A DNA stretch of 64,000 bases from Rhodospirillales bacterium (GCA_007694935.1 REES01000065.1:1-64000), one strand, 5' to 3'. Positions 28,489 to 38,350 are shown, counted from the stretch's first letter. Numbers and translations: made by a program. Notes: generated by a model not told the origin, from the letters alone.

Positions 28489-29145
28489 TCAGCCAGGGCA
28501 GTCGCCGGCGGGGGGCTGATCCCAGCTGTAGCCGGGATGGCACGGGCGGGTGCTCGCGCCGCCGTCCACCTGATCGCCCCAGCTCTGCCAGCCGGCCCGT
28601 CGTTCCCGAGCGAACAGCTCCACAAACGGGCCGGGGCTGCACGCCTCGATGATGTCGTACAGCGGCAGCGGCTTGCGGGAATGCTCGCGCTTGCGCTCGG
28701 CGATGACGTTGGTCTGCCGCCGCCCCGGCGGCAGGGTGCGAAGCCGACCCTTGACCCCGAACAGGACCAGCTCGGTCACGTTGCGGAAATAGAAGCCGAC
28801 GCCGCGGCCATCCGGACCGCCGTCCTTGCGGACCTTGTACCACACCAGGTTGGTCTTGTAGCTGAAGCCCCAGGCCGCCATCAGGTCGAGCCCGTCCCGC
28901 AGCAGGGCATTGGGGCACCACAGGTACAGATGGCTCTGGGCGCGCGCGAGATCGCCCACGGGCAGCCGGGCGAGGTCGGCCGTGGCCAGGGTGGCATAGC
29001 GGTCGAGCCGCCGGTGTTCCGGAGCCACCTTGCCGGTGCGATTGGTGAACCGCCACGGCGGATCGATCAGCAGGGTGCCGAAGCCGTCTGCGTGGTTGCG
29101 TCCGAACGCGACCAGTGACGAGGTCGTGTCCTTGATGTCCGGCAT
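28489..29145 (-). CDS. MT-A70 family adenine methyltransferase
   Basis: A 218-residue N6-adenine methylase. The catalytic DPPW box is in LLIDPPWRFTN; SHLYLWCPNALLRDGLDLMAAWGF and VWYKVRK follow, and a GPFVELFARERRAGW segment closes the SAM-binding site. Substrate could be DNA or RNA; bacterial members are usually DNA methylases from phage or orphan. No restriction enzyme is next to it. I prefer ATG 29145, 9 nt after GGAGG; ATG 29151 (two codons longer) is only 3 nt from it. The C-terminal 30 residues look unstructured. Confidence 0.87.
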   Translation of the reverse strand: MPDIKDTTSSLVAFGRNHADGFGTLLIDPPWRFTNRTGKVAPEHRRLDRYATLATADLARLPVGDLARAQSHLYLWCPNALLRDGLDLMAAWGFSYKTNLVWYKVRKDGGPDGRGVGFYFRNVTELVLFGVKGRLRTLPPGRRQTNVIAERKREHSRKPLPLYDIIEACSPGPFVELFARERRAGWQSWGDQVDGGASTRPCHPGYSWDQPPAGDCPG

Positions 29146-29165
29146 CCCCATCCACCTCCGGTAAA

Positions 29166-29194
29166 TTGACCCTTGGCCGCCGGCATTCTACGTT
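29166..29194 (+). promoter_or_regulatory. Putative promoter of the acyl-CoA dehydrogenase gene
   Basis: TTGACC at 29166-29171 and TACGTT at 29189-29194 are 17 bp apart, 57 nt before the start codon. The same A/T-rich spot lies just upstream of the MT-A70 start on the other strand. Confidence 0.45.
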
Positions 29195-29250
29195 AGTCAG
29201 GCCCGTGGTGACGACCGAACAGACAAGCAAGAAAGAGGGAGTCCCGAAGC

Positions 29251-31044
29251 ATGACCTACACCGCGCCGCTCGCCGACATGCGGTTCATCGTTCACGACCT
29301 GGGCGAACTGGCCCGGGTCCATGCCCTGCCGGGGTTCGAGGAGACGACGCCCGACCTGGTCGATGCCGTCCTGGAGGAAGCGGGCAAGTTCGGCGCTTCG
29401 GTGCTGGCGCCGCTCAACGAGGTCGGTGACCGGCAGCATTCGGTGTTCGAGAACGGGGTGGTCCGCACGCCGGACGGCTTCAAGGAAGCCTACGACCAGT
29501 TCGTCCAGAGCGGCTGGAACAGCGTGCCGTTCAATCCCGAGTATGGCGGCCAGGGCCTGCCCTGGCTGGTGGCGACGGCGGTGTCCGAGGTATGGAACGC
29601 TGCCAACATGGCGTTCGGCCTGTGCCCGATGCTGACCCAGGCTTCGGTGGAACTGCTGGACTCCTATGGCACCGACACCCTCAAGCGCACCTTCCTGCCC
29701 AAGCTGGTGGAAGGCACCTGGACCGGCACCATGAACCTGACCGAACCGCAGGCGGGTTCCGATCTCGCCCGGGTCCGCACCAAGGCGATCCCGGACAACG
29801 GCGCCTACCGCATCGTCGGCCAGAAGATCTTCATCACCTGGGGCGAGCATGACATGGCCGAGAACATCGTCCACATGGTGCTGGCCCGCCTGCCCGACGC
29901 CCCGGACGGCGTGCGCGGCCTGTCGTTGTTCCTTGTGCCCAAGTTCATGCCCAATCCCGACGGCAGTTGCGGTGTGCGCAACGACCTCCGCTGCATCTCC
30001 ATCGAGCACAAGCTCGGCATCCGGGCGAGCCCCACCGCCGTGATGTCGTTCGGCGACGACGGCGGTGCCGTGGGCTACCTGATCGGCGAGGAAAACCATG
30101 GCCTCGAGCACATGTTCCTGATGATGAACAATGCCCGGCTGGCGGTGGGGCTCGAAGGAGTCGGGATCGGCGACCGGGCCTACCAACTCGCCCACGCCTA
30201 TGCCATGGGCCGGGTGCAGGCCCGACTCACCGGGTCGGCCGATCCCGATCCGGTGACCATCATCCACCACCCGGATGTGCAACGCATGCTGCTCACCATG
30301 AAGTCGCAGGTGGAAGCGGCGCGGGCGCTGGCCTATTTCGTGGCGGCGTCCTTGGACGTCTCCAGGCACTATCCGGAGGAAGGCGTGCGCGCCCACCATG
30401 ATGGGCTGGTGGCGCTGCTGACGCCGGTGGTCAAGGCATGGTCCACCGACGTTGGTATCGAGGTCGCGGACCTCGGCATCCAGGTGCACGGCGGCATGGG
30501 CTATATCGAGGAAAGCGGCGCCCCTCAGCATCTCCGCGATGCCCGCATTGCCTCGATCTACGAGGGCACCAACGGCATCCAGGCCAACGACCTGGTGGGA
30601 CGCAAGGTGGCCCGCAACGGCGGGGCCACGGCGCGCGATCTGATCGCCCTGATGCGCGAACTGGACGGTCCCCTGGGACAGAGCGCCAACGAGCACCTGC
30701 GCGTCATCCGACGCGAACTCAGCCGCGCCATCGACGAGCTGGAGGCGGCCACGGTCTGGGTCGTGCAGACCAACCCGAAGGACCCGCGCGCCGTCGCCAT
30801 GGGCGCCTACTATTACCTTCGGCTGATGGGAACGGTGGCCGGCGGCTGGATGCTGGCGCGCTCCGCGGTCACGGCGCTGCGGAAGCTGTCGGAGGCCGAC
30901 GGGGACCCCAACTTCCTGCACGGCAAGGTCCTGACCGCCCGCTTCTTCGCCGACCACCTCCTGGTGCGGAGCGAGGGTCTCAAGCGCGCCCTGATCGGCG
31001 GCGGCTGGCTGCTCCAGGACTTCGTGCCGGAGGATCATCTGTAG
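29251..31044 (+). CDS. Acyl-CoA dehydrogenase (DmdC/FadE-like, 597 residues)
   Basis: A flavoprotein that oxidises an acyl-CoA to its 2-enoyl form. The long type with extra N- and C-terminal parts matches the group of DmdC (3-methylmercaptopropionyl-CoA dehydrogenase) and related long-chain FadE forms. Landmarks: WNAANMAFGLCPMLTQ, MNLTEPQAGSDLA, KIFITWGEHD, VQVHGGMGYIEESG and RIASIYEGTNGIQANDL, the last with the probable catalytic glutamate. The frame ends in a helical C-terminal domain. Which acyl-CoA is used cannot be told; no other beta-oxidation genes are adjacent. Confidence 0.92.
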   Translation: MTYTAPLADMRFIVHDLGELARVHALPGFEETTPDLVDAVLEEAGKFGASVLAPLNEVGDRQHSVFENGVVRTPDGFKEAYDQFVQSGWNSVPFNPEYGGQGLPWLVATAVSEVWNAANMAFGLCPMLTQASVELLDSYGTDTLKRTFLPKLVEGTWTGTMNLTEPQAGSDLARVRTKAIPDNGAYRIVGQKIFITWGEHDMAENIVHMVLARLPDAPDGVRGLSLFLVPKFMPNPDGSCGVRNDLRCISIEHKLGIRASPTAVMSFGDDGGAVGYLIGEENHGLEHMFLMMNNARLAVGLEGVGIGDRAYQLAHAYAMGRVQARLTGSADPDPVTIIHHPDVQRMLLTMKSQVEAARALAYFVAASLDVSRHYPEEGVRAHHDGLVALLTPVVKAWSTDVGIEVADLGIQVHGGMGYIEESGAPQHLRDARIASIYEGTNGIQANDLVGRKVARNGGATARDLIALMRELDGPLGQSANEHLRVIRRELSRAIDELEAATVWVVQTNPKDPRAVAMGAYYYLRLMGTVAGGWMLARSAVTALRKLSEADGDPNFLHGKVLTARFFADHLLVRSEGLKRALIGGGWLLQDFVPEDHL

Positions 31045-31299
31045 CCCCGGGCGCCCGCTCGAACACTCGATGCCCTCCCGTCATCGACCACCTCAAACGC
31101 CAGGGCGGCTGGACGCACGTGAAACTCCCTGGCAACGGTACCGGTGGTACGCGGAGGGCATAAGCCACCAGTGACGTGCCGGGGCATTCCGAGCGCCCTG
31201 CCTCAGGCCCCAAAGGCAGCATTGCGCCGTCATCAGCTTTGCATGACGCACACTTGGAGGGTCGTGTATGATGCCGGCCCGTTTGGGCCTGGAGGTGGC

Positions 31300-32781
31300 A
31301 TGCAGATCCCGGAAGTCCTGGCGTTCGACGACGTGCTGTTGGTCCCGGCGGCCTCCAGCGTCCTCCCCGCCCAGGCCGATACCACCACCCGCCTGACCCG
31401 GGCGGTGTCGCTGCGGATTCCGCTGATCTCCGCCGCCATGGACACGGTGACCGAGAGCGCGCTCGCCATCGCCATGGCGGAGGCTGGTGGGCTTGGCATC
31501 ATCCACAAGAACATGAGCGCCGAGGCCCAGGCGGCGGAGGTGCGCAAGGTCAAGAAGTACGAATCCGGCATGGTGGTCGATCCCATGACCATCCATCCCG
31601 ACGCGACCCTGGCGGATGCACTCACCTTGATGCGCACCCACCACTTCTCCGGGGTGCCGGTGGTGGAAAAAGGCACCGGCCGGCTGGTCGGCATCCTCAC
31701 CAACCGCGACGTGCGGTTTGCCGCAGACCCGGGGCAGCCGGTTCGCGAGTTGATGACGGACGATACTCCGGAGCGTCCGCTCGTCACCGTGCGGGACGGC
31801 GCCACCCGCGAGGAAGCCAAACGCCTTCTGCACAAGCACCGGATCGAGAAGCTGCTGGTGGTGGATGACGCCTACCGCTGCGTCGGACTGATCACGGTGA
31901 AGGACATCGAGAAGGCGGAGCGGTACCCCGACGCCTGCAAGGATTCCCGCGGCCGGCTTCGGGTCGGAGCGGCCACCGGCGTCGGCGATCCGGGAATCGC
32001 CCGGGCCGAATCTTTGTTGGCGGCGGATGTGGATGTGGTGGTGGTGGACACCGCGCACGGCCATTCCAAGGGGGTGATCGAGGCGGTGCAACGAATCAAG
32101 CGGCTCAGCAACCACGCCCAGGTGATCGCCGGCAACGTCGCCACCGCGGATGGCGCCAGGGCGCTGGCCGATGCCGGCGCCGATGCCATCAAGGTGGGGA
32201 TCGGCCCCGGCTCCATCTGCACCACCCGCATGGTTGCGGGCGTGGGCATGCCGCAGTTTTCCGCGATCGTCGAGGCGGCGGAGGCCTGCCGGGCAGCCGA
32301 CGTGCCGCTGATCGCCGACGGCGGCATCCGCTTCTCGGGCGACCTGGCCAAGGCCGTCGCCGCCGGCGCCGACTGCGCCATGATCGGCTCCCTGTTCGCC
32401 GGCACCGACGAGAGCCCGGGGGAGGTGTTCCTGTACCAGGGCCGGTCGTACAAGGCATACCGCGGCATGGGATCGATCGGCGCCATGGCGCGCGGTTCCG
32501 CCGACCGCTATTTCCAGCAGGAAGTGTCGGATCAGCTCAAGATGGTGCCCGAAGGGGTGGAGGGACGGGTGCCCTACAAGGGGCCGGTGTCAACGGTCAT
32601 CCATCAGCTTGTTGGCGGCCTGAAGGCCGCCATGGGCTACACCGGCAACCGCACCATGGCGGAGATGCAGCACAACTGCATGTTTCGGCGGACCACCGCC
32701 GCCGGGGTGAGCGAGAGCCACGTGCACGACGTCACGATCACCCGGGAGCCGCCCAATTACCAGCGCGCCGACCGCTCCTGA
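31300..32781 (+). CDS. guaB: IMP dehydrogenase
   Basis: GuaB, 493 residues, oxidises IMP to XMP with NAD, the rate-limiting step of GTP synthesis. The TIM barrel opens [17 protein letters not shown]; two CBS domains interrupt it ([15 protein letters not shown] to [16 protein letters not shown]), and the catalytic cysteine is in [17 protein letters not shown], with the flap [13 protein letters not shown] 31300 has GGAGG 4 nt upstream and matches the family start. The open frame extends to 31144 but that part is not conserved. A weak ATGACG/TATGAT pair at 31243 and 31267 may be its promoter. guaA is not present. Confidence 0.97.
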   Translation: MQIPEVLAFDDVLLVPAASSVLPAQADTTTRLTRAVSLRIPLISAAMDTVTESALAIAMAEAGGLGIIHKNMSAEAQAAEVRKVKKYESGMVVDPMTIHPDATLADALTLMRTHHFSGVPVVEKGTGRLVGILTNRDVRFAADPGQPVRELMTDDTPERPLVTVRDGATREEAKRLLHKHRIEKLLVVDDAYRCVGLITVKDIEKAERYPDACKDSRGRLRVGAATGVGDPGIARAESLLAADVDVVVVDTAHGHSKGVIEAVQRIKRLSNHAQVIAGNVATADGARALADAGADAIKVGIGPGSICTTRMVAGVGMPQFSAIVEAAEACRAADVPLIADGGIRFSGDLAKAVAAGADCAMIGSLFAGTDESPGEVFLYQGRSYKAYRGMGSIGAMARGSADRYFQQEVSDQLKMVPEGVEGRVPYKGPVSTVIHQLVGGLKAAMGYTGNRTMAEMQHNCMFRRTTAAGVSESHVHDVTITREPPNYQRADRS

Positions 32782-32867
32782 CCCTCAGCCGGCAGGTCGT
32801 TTCGTGGATCGGATCTGACGGCCTTCAGGCGATCGATCACGTCGTCATCCAAGTGTGATACACGTGC

Positions 32868-33821
32868 TCAGGGAGCAAGCGGATTGATCACCGGCCGGGT
32901 CTCGTCCAACGTCCAGGCGTGCATGGAGCCGTCATAGAGCCGCGCCTGCTCCAGCCCCATCAACTCATGGAGCACGAACCACGTCAGTGCCGAAACGTGG
33001 CCGCTGTTGCAGTAGGCGATCAGCTCCTCGGCTGCGGGATCGAGGCCAAGGGTCCGATAGGCCGCCAACAGGTCGTCCGGTTCACGGATGAAAGCCGGCG
33101 CAGAGACTTCTGTGTTCAGCGTGAACGGGATGTTGATCGCGCCGGGGATATGGCCGGGTGCATAAACATAGTCCTCCTGCTCCAGCCCGAGGAAGAACGG
33201 CTGGGGGCGGTTGTCGATAAGCTGAACGCCCTCGGCGCCGAGCCGATCCAGCACCCCCTGGCTTTCGACCAGCAGTTCCGGGCGCTCGGTCAGGACCCGG
33301 AAGTCCCCTTCGGTCGATGCGGCTTCGCCGGTTTCCAGCGCGCCACCCTCGCCCGTCCATGCCGCGGTGCCACCATCCAGCAGGGCCACCGCGTCATGAC
33401 CAAAGTACTTGAGCTGCCACAGAACCCGCGCCGCGACGGTGACGTCGGCTGCGGCTTTCCCTGGTGACGTCACGACGATGGCGTCACCGCTGTCCACGCC
33501 GGCCGCCTGCATCAGGCCCTCGAACGTCGCCGGCTCCGGCAGGATCATCTGGAACTCCACGCCGTCGATGATGCGATCATCCCGTACCGCCGACCAATCC
33601 AGAAGCCTTGCCCCCGGAATGCGTCCCTCGGCGAACTGGTCGGGATCGCGCCGCACGTCCAGCACCACCACGTCGTCCAGGTGCTGCTGGAGCCACGCTA
33701 CGTCCACAAGCGGGCCGGGCAATCGCTGTTCCGCCGCCGACACCGGCCCGGCGACACCGGTCACGATGCACACCGCAACCACCGACATCGGCATGGCGAA
33801 CGACAGAATGCGCAGACGCAT
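32868..33821 (-). CDS. Periplasmic rhodanese-domain sulfurtransferase
   Basis: A 317-residue exported protein (signal SFAMPMSVVAVCIVTGVAGPVSA) with two rhodanese domains. The C-terminal domain keeps the active-site cysteine (ELIAYCNSGHVSAL); the N-terminal domain has TSPGKAAADV at that place and is therefore inactive, as in thiosulfate and mercaptopyruvate sulfurtransferases. It lies downstream of a periplasmic DsrE-like gene, 86 nt away, and may act in periplasmic sulfur transfer, but no sox or dsr genes are in the window. Start ATG 33821. Confidence 0.88.
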   Translation of the reverse strand: MRLRILSFAMPMSVVAVCIVTGVAGPVSAAEQRLPGPLVDVAWLQQHLDDVVVLDVRRDPDQFAEGRIPGARLLDWSAVRDDRIIDGVEFQMILPEPATFEGLMQAAGVDSGDAIVVTSPGKAAADVTVAARVLWQLKYFGHDAVALLDGGTAAWTGEGGALETGEAASTEGDFRVLTERPELLVESQGVLDRLGAEGVQLIDNRPQPFFLGLEQEDYVYAPGHIPGAINIPFTLNTEVSAPAFIREPDDLLAAYRTLGLDPAAEELIAYCNSGHVSALTWFVLHELMGLEQARLYDGSMHAWTLDETRPVINPLAP

Positions 33822-33907
33822 GGCAGGTATCCCTTCGGTCAACATCAGAGTCGACACCGTACCGTTTTGGCCCGCGGACCACCCGGGCGCCGCACCACGG
33901 AAGCGGA

Positions 33908-34360
33908 TCAGAACGACATCACCTGCCAGTCCGGGCTCACCAGCTTGGCCGCGATCTCCGGCGGCGTCGCCACGGTGATGTCCTGTGCCAGGGCATCGGG
34001 CTCGAGCCCCGCATTCGGCAGGAAGATGGCGCATACCTGGACATCGGCGCCGGCAGTCATGGCCGCCTGCAGAAGCTGCACCGGCGACCGGTCGATGGGC
34101 TTCACCGGCTCCGCCTCGGCGCCGTCCAGCGCCAACCGGCCCGCGGCATCGCACAGCAGGATGTGCACCTGCCGCTCCCGTTGCAGGGTGTGATTGGCGA
34201 GGATCAGGGCCATCGCCTGGGTCTCCAGCCGCTCTGAGGCGAGAATGACCAGTAGATCACGCTCATCTCCCGGCGCTTCGGCTCGAACCGGCTGGCTCCA
34301 GGCCCACACCGCGGTGATGATCAGGGCAAACGCGATCGGCAGGACATTCCGGTGACGCAT
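33908..34360 (-). CDS. Exported DsrE-family protein
   Basis: A 150-residue protein with a signal peptide (VLPIAFALIITAVWAWSQPVRA) and a DsrE/DsrF-like fold: DLLVILASERLETQAMALILANHTLQ, the HILLCDAAGRLAL strand, and GADVQVCAIFLPNAG. Two cysteines occur in places used by some DsrE proteins for sulfur carriage. Periplasmic location is unusual compared with cytoplasmic DsrEFH. Start ATG 34360; the open frame goes further upstream but encodes no signal. It precedes the rhodanese gene and the two may form one operon. Confidence 0.75.
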   Translation of the reverse strand: MRHRNVLPIAFALIITAVWAWSQPVRAEAPGDERDLLVILASERLETQAMALILANHTLQRERQVHILLCDAAGRLALDGAEAEPVKPIDRSPVQLLQAAMTAGADVQVCAIFLPNAGLEPDALAQDITVATPPEIAAKLVSPDWQVMSF

Positions 34361-34485
34361 GACGGGTTCCCCAGCTGTCAGAACATTAGAGCTCCCTGAT
34401 ATTACCAGCACCGCCTCATCCGCATCAACGCCCCGGCCGCGGCACGAGTTCCGTTCCGCTGCGGCGCGGGAGTGAGCGCGCGCCA

Positions 34486-34734
34486 TTGCATCTCAGTATC
34501 GCGAAGGCATCGGAGATCCTGGGCGTGCGGCGAGCCACCCTGTCGGACTGGGTTCATGACAAATCCGCATTGTCTCCGGAGATGGCGCTTCGGCTTGAGA
34601 AGGCGTTCGACCTCGACATGGATACGATGCTGCGCATGCAGGCGTGGCACGACAGTGCGTCCATGCGTTCCCGGGCCGACGAAATCAACGTCAAGCGTTA
34701 CCGGGCGGAAGACCACGGGGCCAAAGGATCCTGA
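34486..34734 (+). pseudogene. HigA-type antitoxin remnant, N-terminus lost
   Basis: 82 codons from TTG 34486, with a Cro/C1 helix-turn-helix of the HigA antitoxin family: IAKASEILGVRRATLSDWV and the diagnostic ALSPEMALRLEKAFDLD then RADEINVKRYRAE. A normal HigA starts about 15 residues earlier with a HPGEILREE-like segment; the upstream codons in this frame read differently, and the nearest stop is at 34387. There is no ATG, no ribosome site and no HigB toxin gene before it. I read it as a decayed orphan antitoxin. It could still be a short expressed regulator from the TTG. Confidence 0.6.
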
Positions 34735-34876
34735 GTGGCGAGATCTCGAACCGTCGCCGCGCAACGGCCACAACAAGGGATGGCCGACGTTTCCCCCTCC
34801 GATCACGCGATCGCGTGGGGTTCCGATGTGGCCAGCTGCACGGCCCGCGGGGCTTCAGCCAACCCCTTGTTTTCCT

Positions 34877-34952
<76 letters not shown>

Positions 34953-35003
34953 GGCTTGGGAAGGGACGCGCGTCCCGCTTTGCGGGAACCTCGCGAAACC
35001 GGA

Positions 35004-35032
35004 AAAGTACGAGCCAGTGCAGGCGCGCGCAA
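35004..35032 (-). promoter_or_regulatory. Putative promoter of tRNA-Ala
   Basis: On the minus strand TTGCGC (35027-35032) and TACTTT (35004-35009) are 17 bp apart, about 50 nt before the tRNA. The -10 match is fair. Confidence 0.4.
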
Positions 35033-35201
35033 GGGAAAACAGCACCGTCATGCATCCCGGCCCAGACGCCCTGACGCCGCACCGGCCGTCGGCGCACGCC
35101 ACCCCACGAGCGGCACGGCATTCTCCGGGTTGAAAATGCGTTTGCGTTGCGATCTTATATTGCAAGGTGGTGACAACAGCGTTTCCCCAGGGAGGAAGCC
35201 G

Positions 35202-35393
35202 GTGCCAAACCCGATGTTCGAGTTGATGCAGTTGCAGTGCGAGATCTTGCGACAGTCCGTGTCCCTGTCGGCCCAGGTGATGAACGTGTGGATGCGCAAT
35301 CAGCCTCGCCTGGTCAGCGCCCTCTCGCCGCCCAAGCTGGGCCCGCGGCGGCCGCGGCCGGCTTTCCTGGCGCTGGAGGATTTTCGGGGCTGA
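35202..35393 (+). CDS. Small orphan protein (63 residues)
   Basis: I do not recognise it. The GTG start has GGAGGA 5 nt upstream, and an A/T-rich stretch with TATATT at 35156-35161 (with TTGAAA 20 bp before) could be its promoter, so it is probably expressed. The N-terminal half is a continuous amphipathic helix (MFELMQLQCEILRQSVSLSA, then VMNVWMRN) resembling parts of phasin-like proteins only in general character; the C-terminal half is basic and Pro-rich (SPPKLGPRRPRPAFL). No membrane helix. It is convergent with tonB. Confidence 0.6.
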   Translation: MPNPMFELMQLQCEILRQSVSLSAQVMNVWMRNQPRLVSALSPPKLGPRRPRPAFLALEDFRG

Positions 35394-35430
35394 TCCGCTC
35401 GCGCCGCGCGGGCGGCGTCCACGGCAGGGT

Positions 35431-36477
35431 TCAATCGGTCAGCCGGAAGGCGATCGGCACCCGCACGGTCGCCTGCCCACGGCCGTGATCGGGCGTGAAC
35501 CGCCAGCGCTTCACGGTGTGGGCAGCGGCTTGGTCCAGCAGCCGATAGCCGCTGCTGTCGGCGACGCTCACCTGCAGGGCCGTGCCGTCGGCGGCCAAAA
35601 CCACCGCCAGCACCACTTGGCCTTCTTGGCCGCGGCGCCGCGCCATCTCGGGATAGGGTGGCAGCGGGTTGCCCGGGGCGCCCAAGCGGAAACGCGGGCC
35701 CGCGGCGAAGCCGGCGGTACCGGCGCCCAACCCGGCATGAGCCAGCTGCGTCCCGCCGGCGCCCGCCGCCAGCCCGTCGCCGGCATCGGTAGCCCCCTCC
35801 GACCGCGCCGCTGCCGTGTCTGACTGCGGCTGGGCACCGTCGCGGTGGCCGGCGCGGTCCCGTTGCCGCTCTGACGGCCGCTCCGACGGGGCTTGCGCCT
35901 GCCGCGACGGCGCCGGGCGCACAGCAGCAGCCGGCTTGGTGGTGGCCGGGGCGGGGGCCAGGTCACGGCCGCCGCCGTCGGTGGCCATCGCACTGAACTC
36001 GCCCGCCAGGGACGGATCGGCAGGGGTCATGACGTCAAGGCCCTCATCGGCCGTCAGCACTGCGGCCGCCGCCACGTCGGCCGCCGGTGCCGGTGTATCG
36101 GCCTGAGCGCCATCCGGTTCAGGAGGTGCGGCGGTCCTGTCTGCCACCGGCGCCCCAAGCACGTCGCCATCGGCGACCTGGCCGCCCGCCGGCTGGCGCC
36201 CAGCCTCCGGCGCCTCGGCCATGATGTCCGCGTTGCCGGTGGTGGTGCCGGCGCCCCCGTCCGGGTCGCCCCCCGGGTCTGGTGACATCGCGATCACCTC
36301 CACCGTGATCGCCGCGGGCAGGCCCGGCGCCGGCGAACCCGGTGCCGCCAGCCAGAGCACGGCCGCCAGCGCGCCACCGTGGCCCAGCAGCGACAGCAGG
36401 GTGGCGGCGGCCGTCACCCGCACCTCCCGCCGCGGTGCGGGCGACGGTGCCATCACCGGGCCTGACCCCGGCGTCAC
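35431..36477 (-). CDS. tonB: TonB-family protein of the B12 operon
   Basis: A 348-residue energy-transducing protein. One N-terminal membrane helix (TLLSLLGHGGALAAVLWLAAP) is followed by a long Pro/Ala/Gly/Asp-rich periplasmic linker (about 60-250) and a TonB C-terminal domain: PLPPYPEMARRRGQEGQVVLAVVL, then HTVKRWRFTPDHG. It should pass inner-membrane proton-motive force to the BtuB receptor. The GTG start overlaps the btuD stop (GTGA); ATG 36456 is a possible alternative. It closes the btuB-btuF-btuC-btuD-tonB operon, probably dedicated to B12. exbB and exbD are not here. Confidence 0.88.
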   Translation of the reverse strand: MTPGSGPVMAPSPAPRREVRVTAAATLLSLLGHGGALAAVLWLAAPGSPAPGLPAAITVEVIAMSPDPGGDPDGGAGTTTGNADIMAEAPEAGRQPAGGQVADGDVLGAPVADRTAAPPEPDGAQADTPAPAADVAAAAVLTADEGLDVMTPADPSLAGEFSAMATDGGGRDLAPAPATTKPAAAVRPAPSRQAQAPSERPSERQRDRAGHRDGAQPQSDTAAARSEGATDAGDGLAAGAGGTQLAHAGLGAGTAGFAAGPRFRLGAPGNPLPPYPEMARRRGQEGQVVLAVVLAADGTALQVSVADSSGYRLLDQAAAHTVKRWRFTPDHGRGQATVRVPIAFRLTD

Positions 36478-37313
36478 CGGAGCCTCCCGGCCGCGGCGGG
36501 ATGCAGCACCGGCTGATCGCTGTCAGCGCCTTCCCCCTCGTCGGTGACCGCCCACGGCACCACGTAGCGGCTTCCCTGCCACGTCCCCACCCTGGCGCGG
36601 ATGCGGAACACGTTGGCCAAGGTCTCCGGCGTGAGCACGTCGGCCGGGGTCCCGTCGGCCACCACCCGGCCCCCGTCCACCACCACCAGCCGCCGACAGA
36701 ACCGCGCGGCCAGGCCCAGGTCGTGCAGCGTGACCACCACCCCGGTGCCCGCATCCGCCCGGGCCCGCAGCACGGTCATCACCCGGAGCTGATGCGCGGG
36801 ATCGAGCCCGGAGACCGGCTCGTCCGCCAGCAGCAGCGCCGGCTCCACCGCCAGCGCGCGCGCCAATAGCACCCGCGCGCGTTCGCCGCCGGAAAGGGTG
36901 AGGACGTCACGGCCCACCAAGTGTCCCACATCGGCGAGGTCGAGCGCCGACGTCACCGCTTCGGCGTCCGTCCCGGTCGGCGCCTGCCAGGGCAGCAGGT
37001 GCGGCAGCCGGCCCAGCGTCACCAGCCGGCGCACCTCCAACGGCCAGTGACAGGGCGCACCCTGCGGCAGATAGGCCAGCAGCCGGGCGCGGCTGCGGCG
37101 ATCTCCCGTTCCGATGGGACGGCCATCCAGCAGCACCCGCCCCCCCGCCGGGCGCAGCAGCCCAGCCGCGACACGAAGCAGGGTGGTCTTGCCGGCGCCG
37201 TTGGGGCCGATCAGGCCGATCATCTCGCCACGGCTCACGGTGACCGATGCGTCGTCCAGCGCCACGTGGTCGCCGAACCGCACCGCGACACGGTCGAGGG
37301 CGAGGGCCGTCAT
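36474..37313 (-). CDS. btuD: Vitamin B12 ABC transporter, ATP-binding protein
   Basis: A 279-residue ATPase of the iron-siderophore/B12 (FecE/BtuD) type. Walker A is [11 protein letters not shown], the signature [15 protein letters not shown], and Walker [13 protein letters not shown], then the switch histidine in [10 protein letters not shown]. The membrane partner is btuC, whose stop overlaps the ATG here (ATGA); the stop of btuD overlaps the tonB start. B12 is inferred from the cobalamin riboswitch upstream of the operon, since the ATPase itself does not show substrate. The last 30 residues are a loose tail. Confidence 0.9.
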   Translation of the reverse strand: MTALALDRVAVRFGDHVALDDASVTVSRGEMIGLIGPNGAGKTTLLRVAAGLLRPAGGRVLLDGRPIGTGDRRSRARLLAYLPQGAPCHWPLEVRRLVTLGRLPHLLPWQAPTGTDAEAVTSALDLADVGHLVGRDVLTLSGGERARVLLARALAVEPALLLADEPVSGLDPAHQLRVMTVLRARADAGTGVVVTLHDLGLAARFCRRLVVVDGGRVVADGTPADVLTPETLANVFRIRARVGTWQGSRYVVPWAVTDEGEGADSDQPVLHPAAAGRLR

Positions 37314-38350
37314 GGCGACGTCGCCCTCAGGCGCAACAGCAGTATCAGGAAGAACGGCGCCCCGATCAGGGCGGTCACCACCCCGATCTTCAATTCCGGC
37401 CCCGGCGCCAGCATGCGCACGAAAATGTCGGTCGCGACCAGCAGCACCGCCCCGCCCAGCGCGCTCACCGGCAGCAGCCGCGCCGGCTGATAGCCCACCA
37501 GCGGGCGCAACAGGTGCGGCACCACCAGGCCGACGAAGCCGATCACGCCGCTGACCGAGACCGCAGCCCCCACCGCCAGCGCCGTGCCCAGGACCGCGCG
37601 CCAGCGCACCGCCTGCAGGTCGAAACCGAGGGACGTGGCGGCGTCCTCGCCCAGGCTCAGCGCATCCAGGCTGCGCGCGACGCTGATGAGCAGCAGCCAG
37701 CCGGGGATGGTCAGGGCGGCGGCGACACCCAGGTGCTGGAAGCTGCGGTCGGCCAACGACCCCATCATCCAGAAGATGATCTCCGCCGCGGCATAGGGGT
37801 TGGGCGACAGGTTGAGGGCCAGCGCGGTGAGGGCCCCGGCGAAGCTGTTGACCGCCACACCGGCCAGGATCAGCGTCAGCGTGCTGCCCTGCCGGCCGGC
37901 GAGGATCATCAGCAGCGCCACAGCCAACCCGGCGCCGACCATGCCGCCCAGCGGCAGGCCCAGCGGAAACGCCGCCGCGAATCCGGTATAGAACGCGATC
38001 ACCGCCCCCAGCGCGGCGGAGGCGGACACGCCGATCAGCCCGGGTTCGGCCAGCGGGTTGCGCAAAAGCCCCTGGAGCACCGCTCCGGCCAAGCCGAGGC
38101 TCGCGCCGATCATGGCGGCAAGCAGGGTGCGGGGTACCCGGAGTTCCCAGACGATGATCTCGGCCACACTCAGGTTGCGGCCCAGCAACGCCCCCAGCAG
38201 TTCCCGCGGGCCCACCGCCACCGGCCCGGCGAACAGGGAGCCGGCGAGCAGAAGCGCCAGCAGCGTCGCCAGCGCCAGCGGCAACCGCCACGCCCGATCC
38301 ACGCCGATCATCGGCAGGGCGAGCGGCCGGCTGAGGCCCGCCTCTTTCAC
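37310..38350 (-). CDS. btuC: Vitamin B12 ABC transporter permease (FecCD family)
   Basis: A 346-residue inner-membrane protein with about ten helices. FecCD hallmarks: [58 protein letters not shown] and the terminal [13 protein letters not shown]. It forms the B12 channel with BtuD and BtuF. The GTG start at 38350 overlaps the btuF stop (GTGA); the open frame extends to 38434 but only into the end of btuF. Both neighbours overlap it, so expression is tightly coupled. Confidence 0.92.
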   Translation of the reverse strand: MKEAGLSRPLALPMIGVDRAWRLPLALATLLALLLAGSLFAGPVAVGPRELLGALLGRNLSVAEIIVWELRVPRTLLAAMIGASLGLAGAVLQGLLRNPLAEPGLIGVSASAALGAVIAFYTGFAAAFPLGLPLGGMVGAGLAVALLMILAGRQGSTLTLILAGVAVNSFAGALTALALNLSPNPYAAAEIIFWMMGSLADRSFQHLGVAAALTIPGWLLLISVARSLDALSLGEDAATSLGFDLQAVRWRAVLGTALAVGAAVSVSGVIGFVGLVVPHLLRPLVGYQPARLLPVSALGGAVLLVATDIFVRMLAPGPELKIGVVTALIGAPFFLILLLRLRATSP

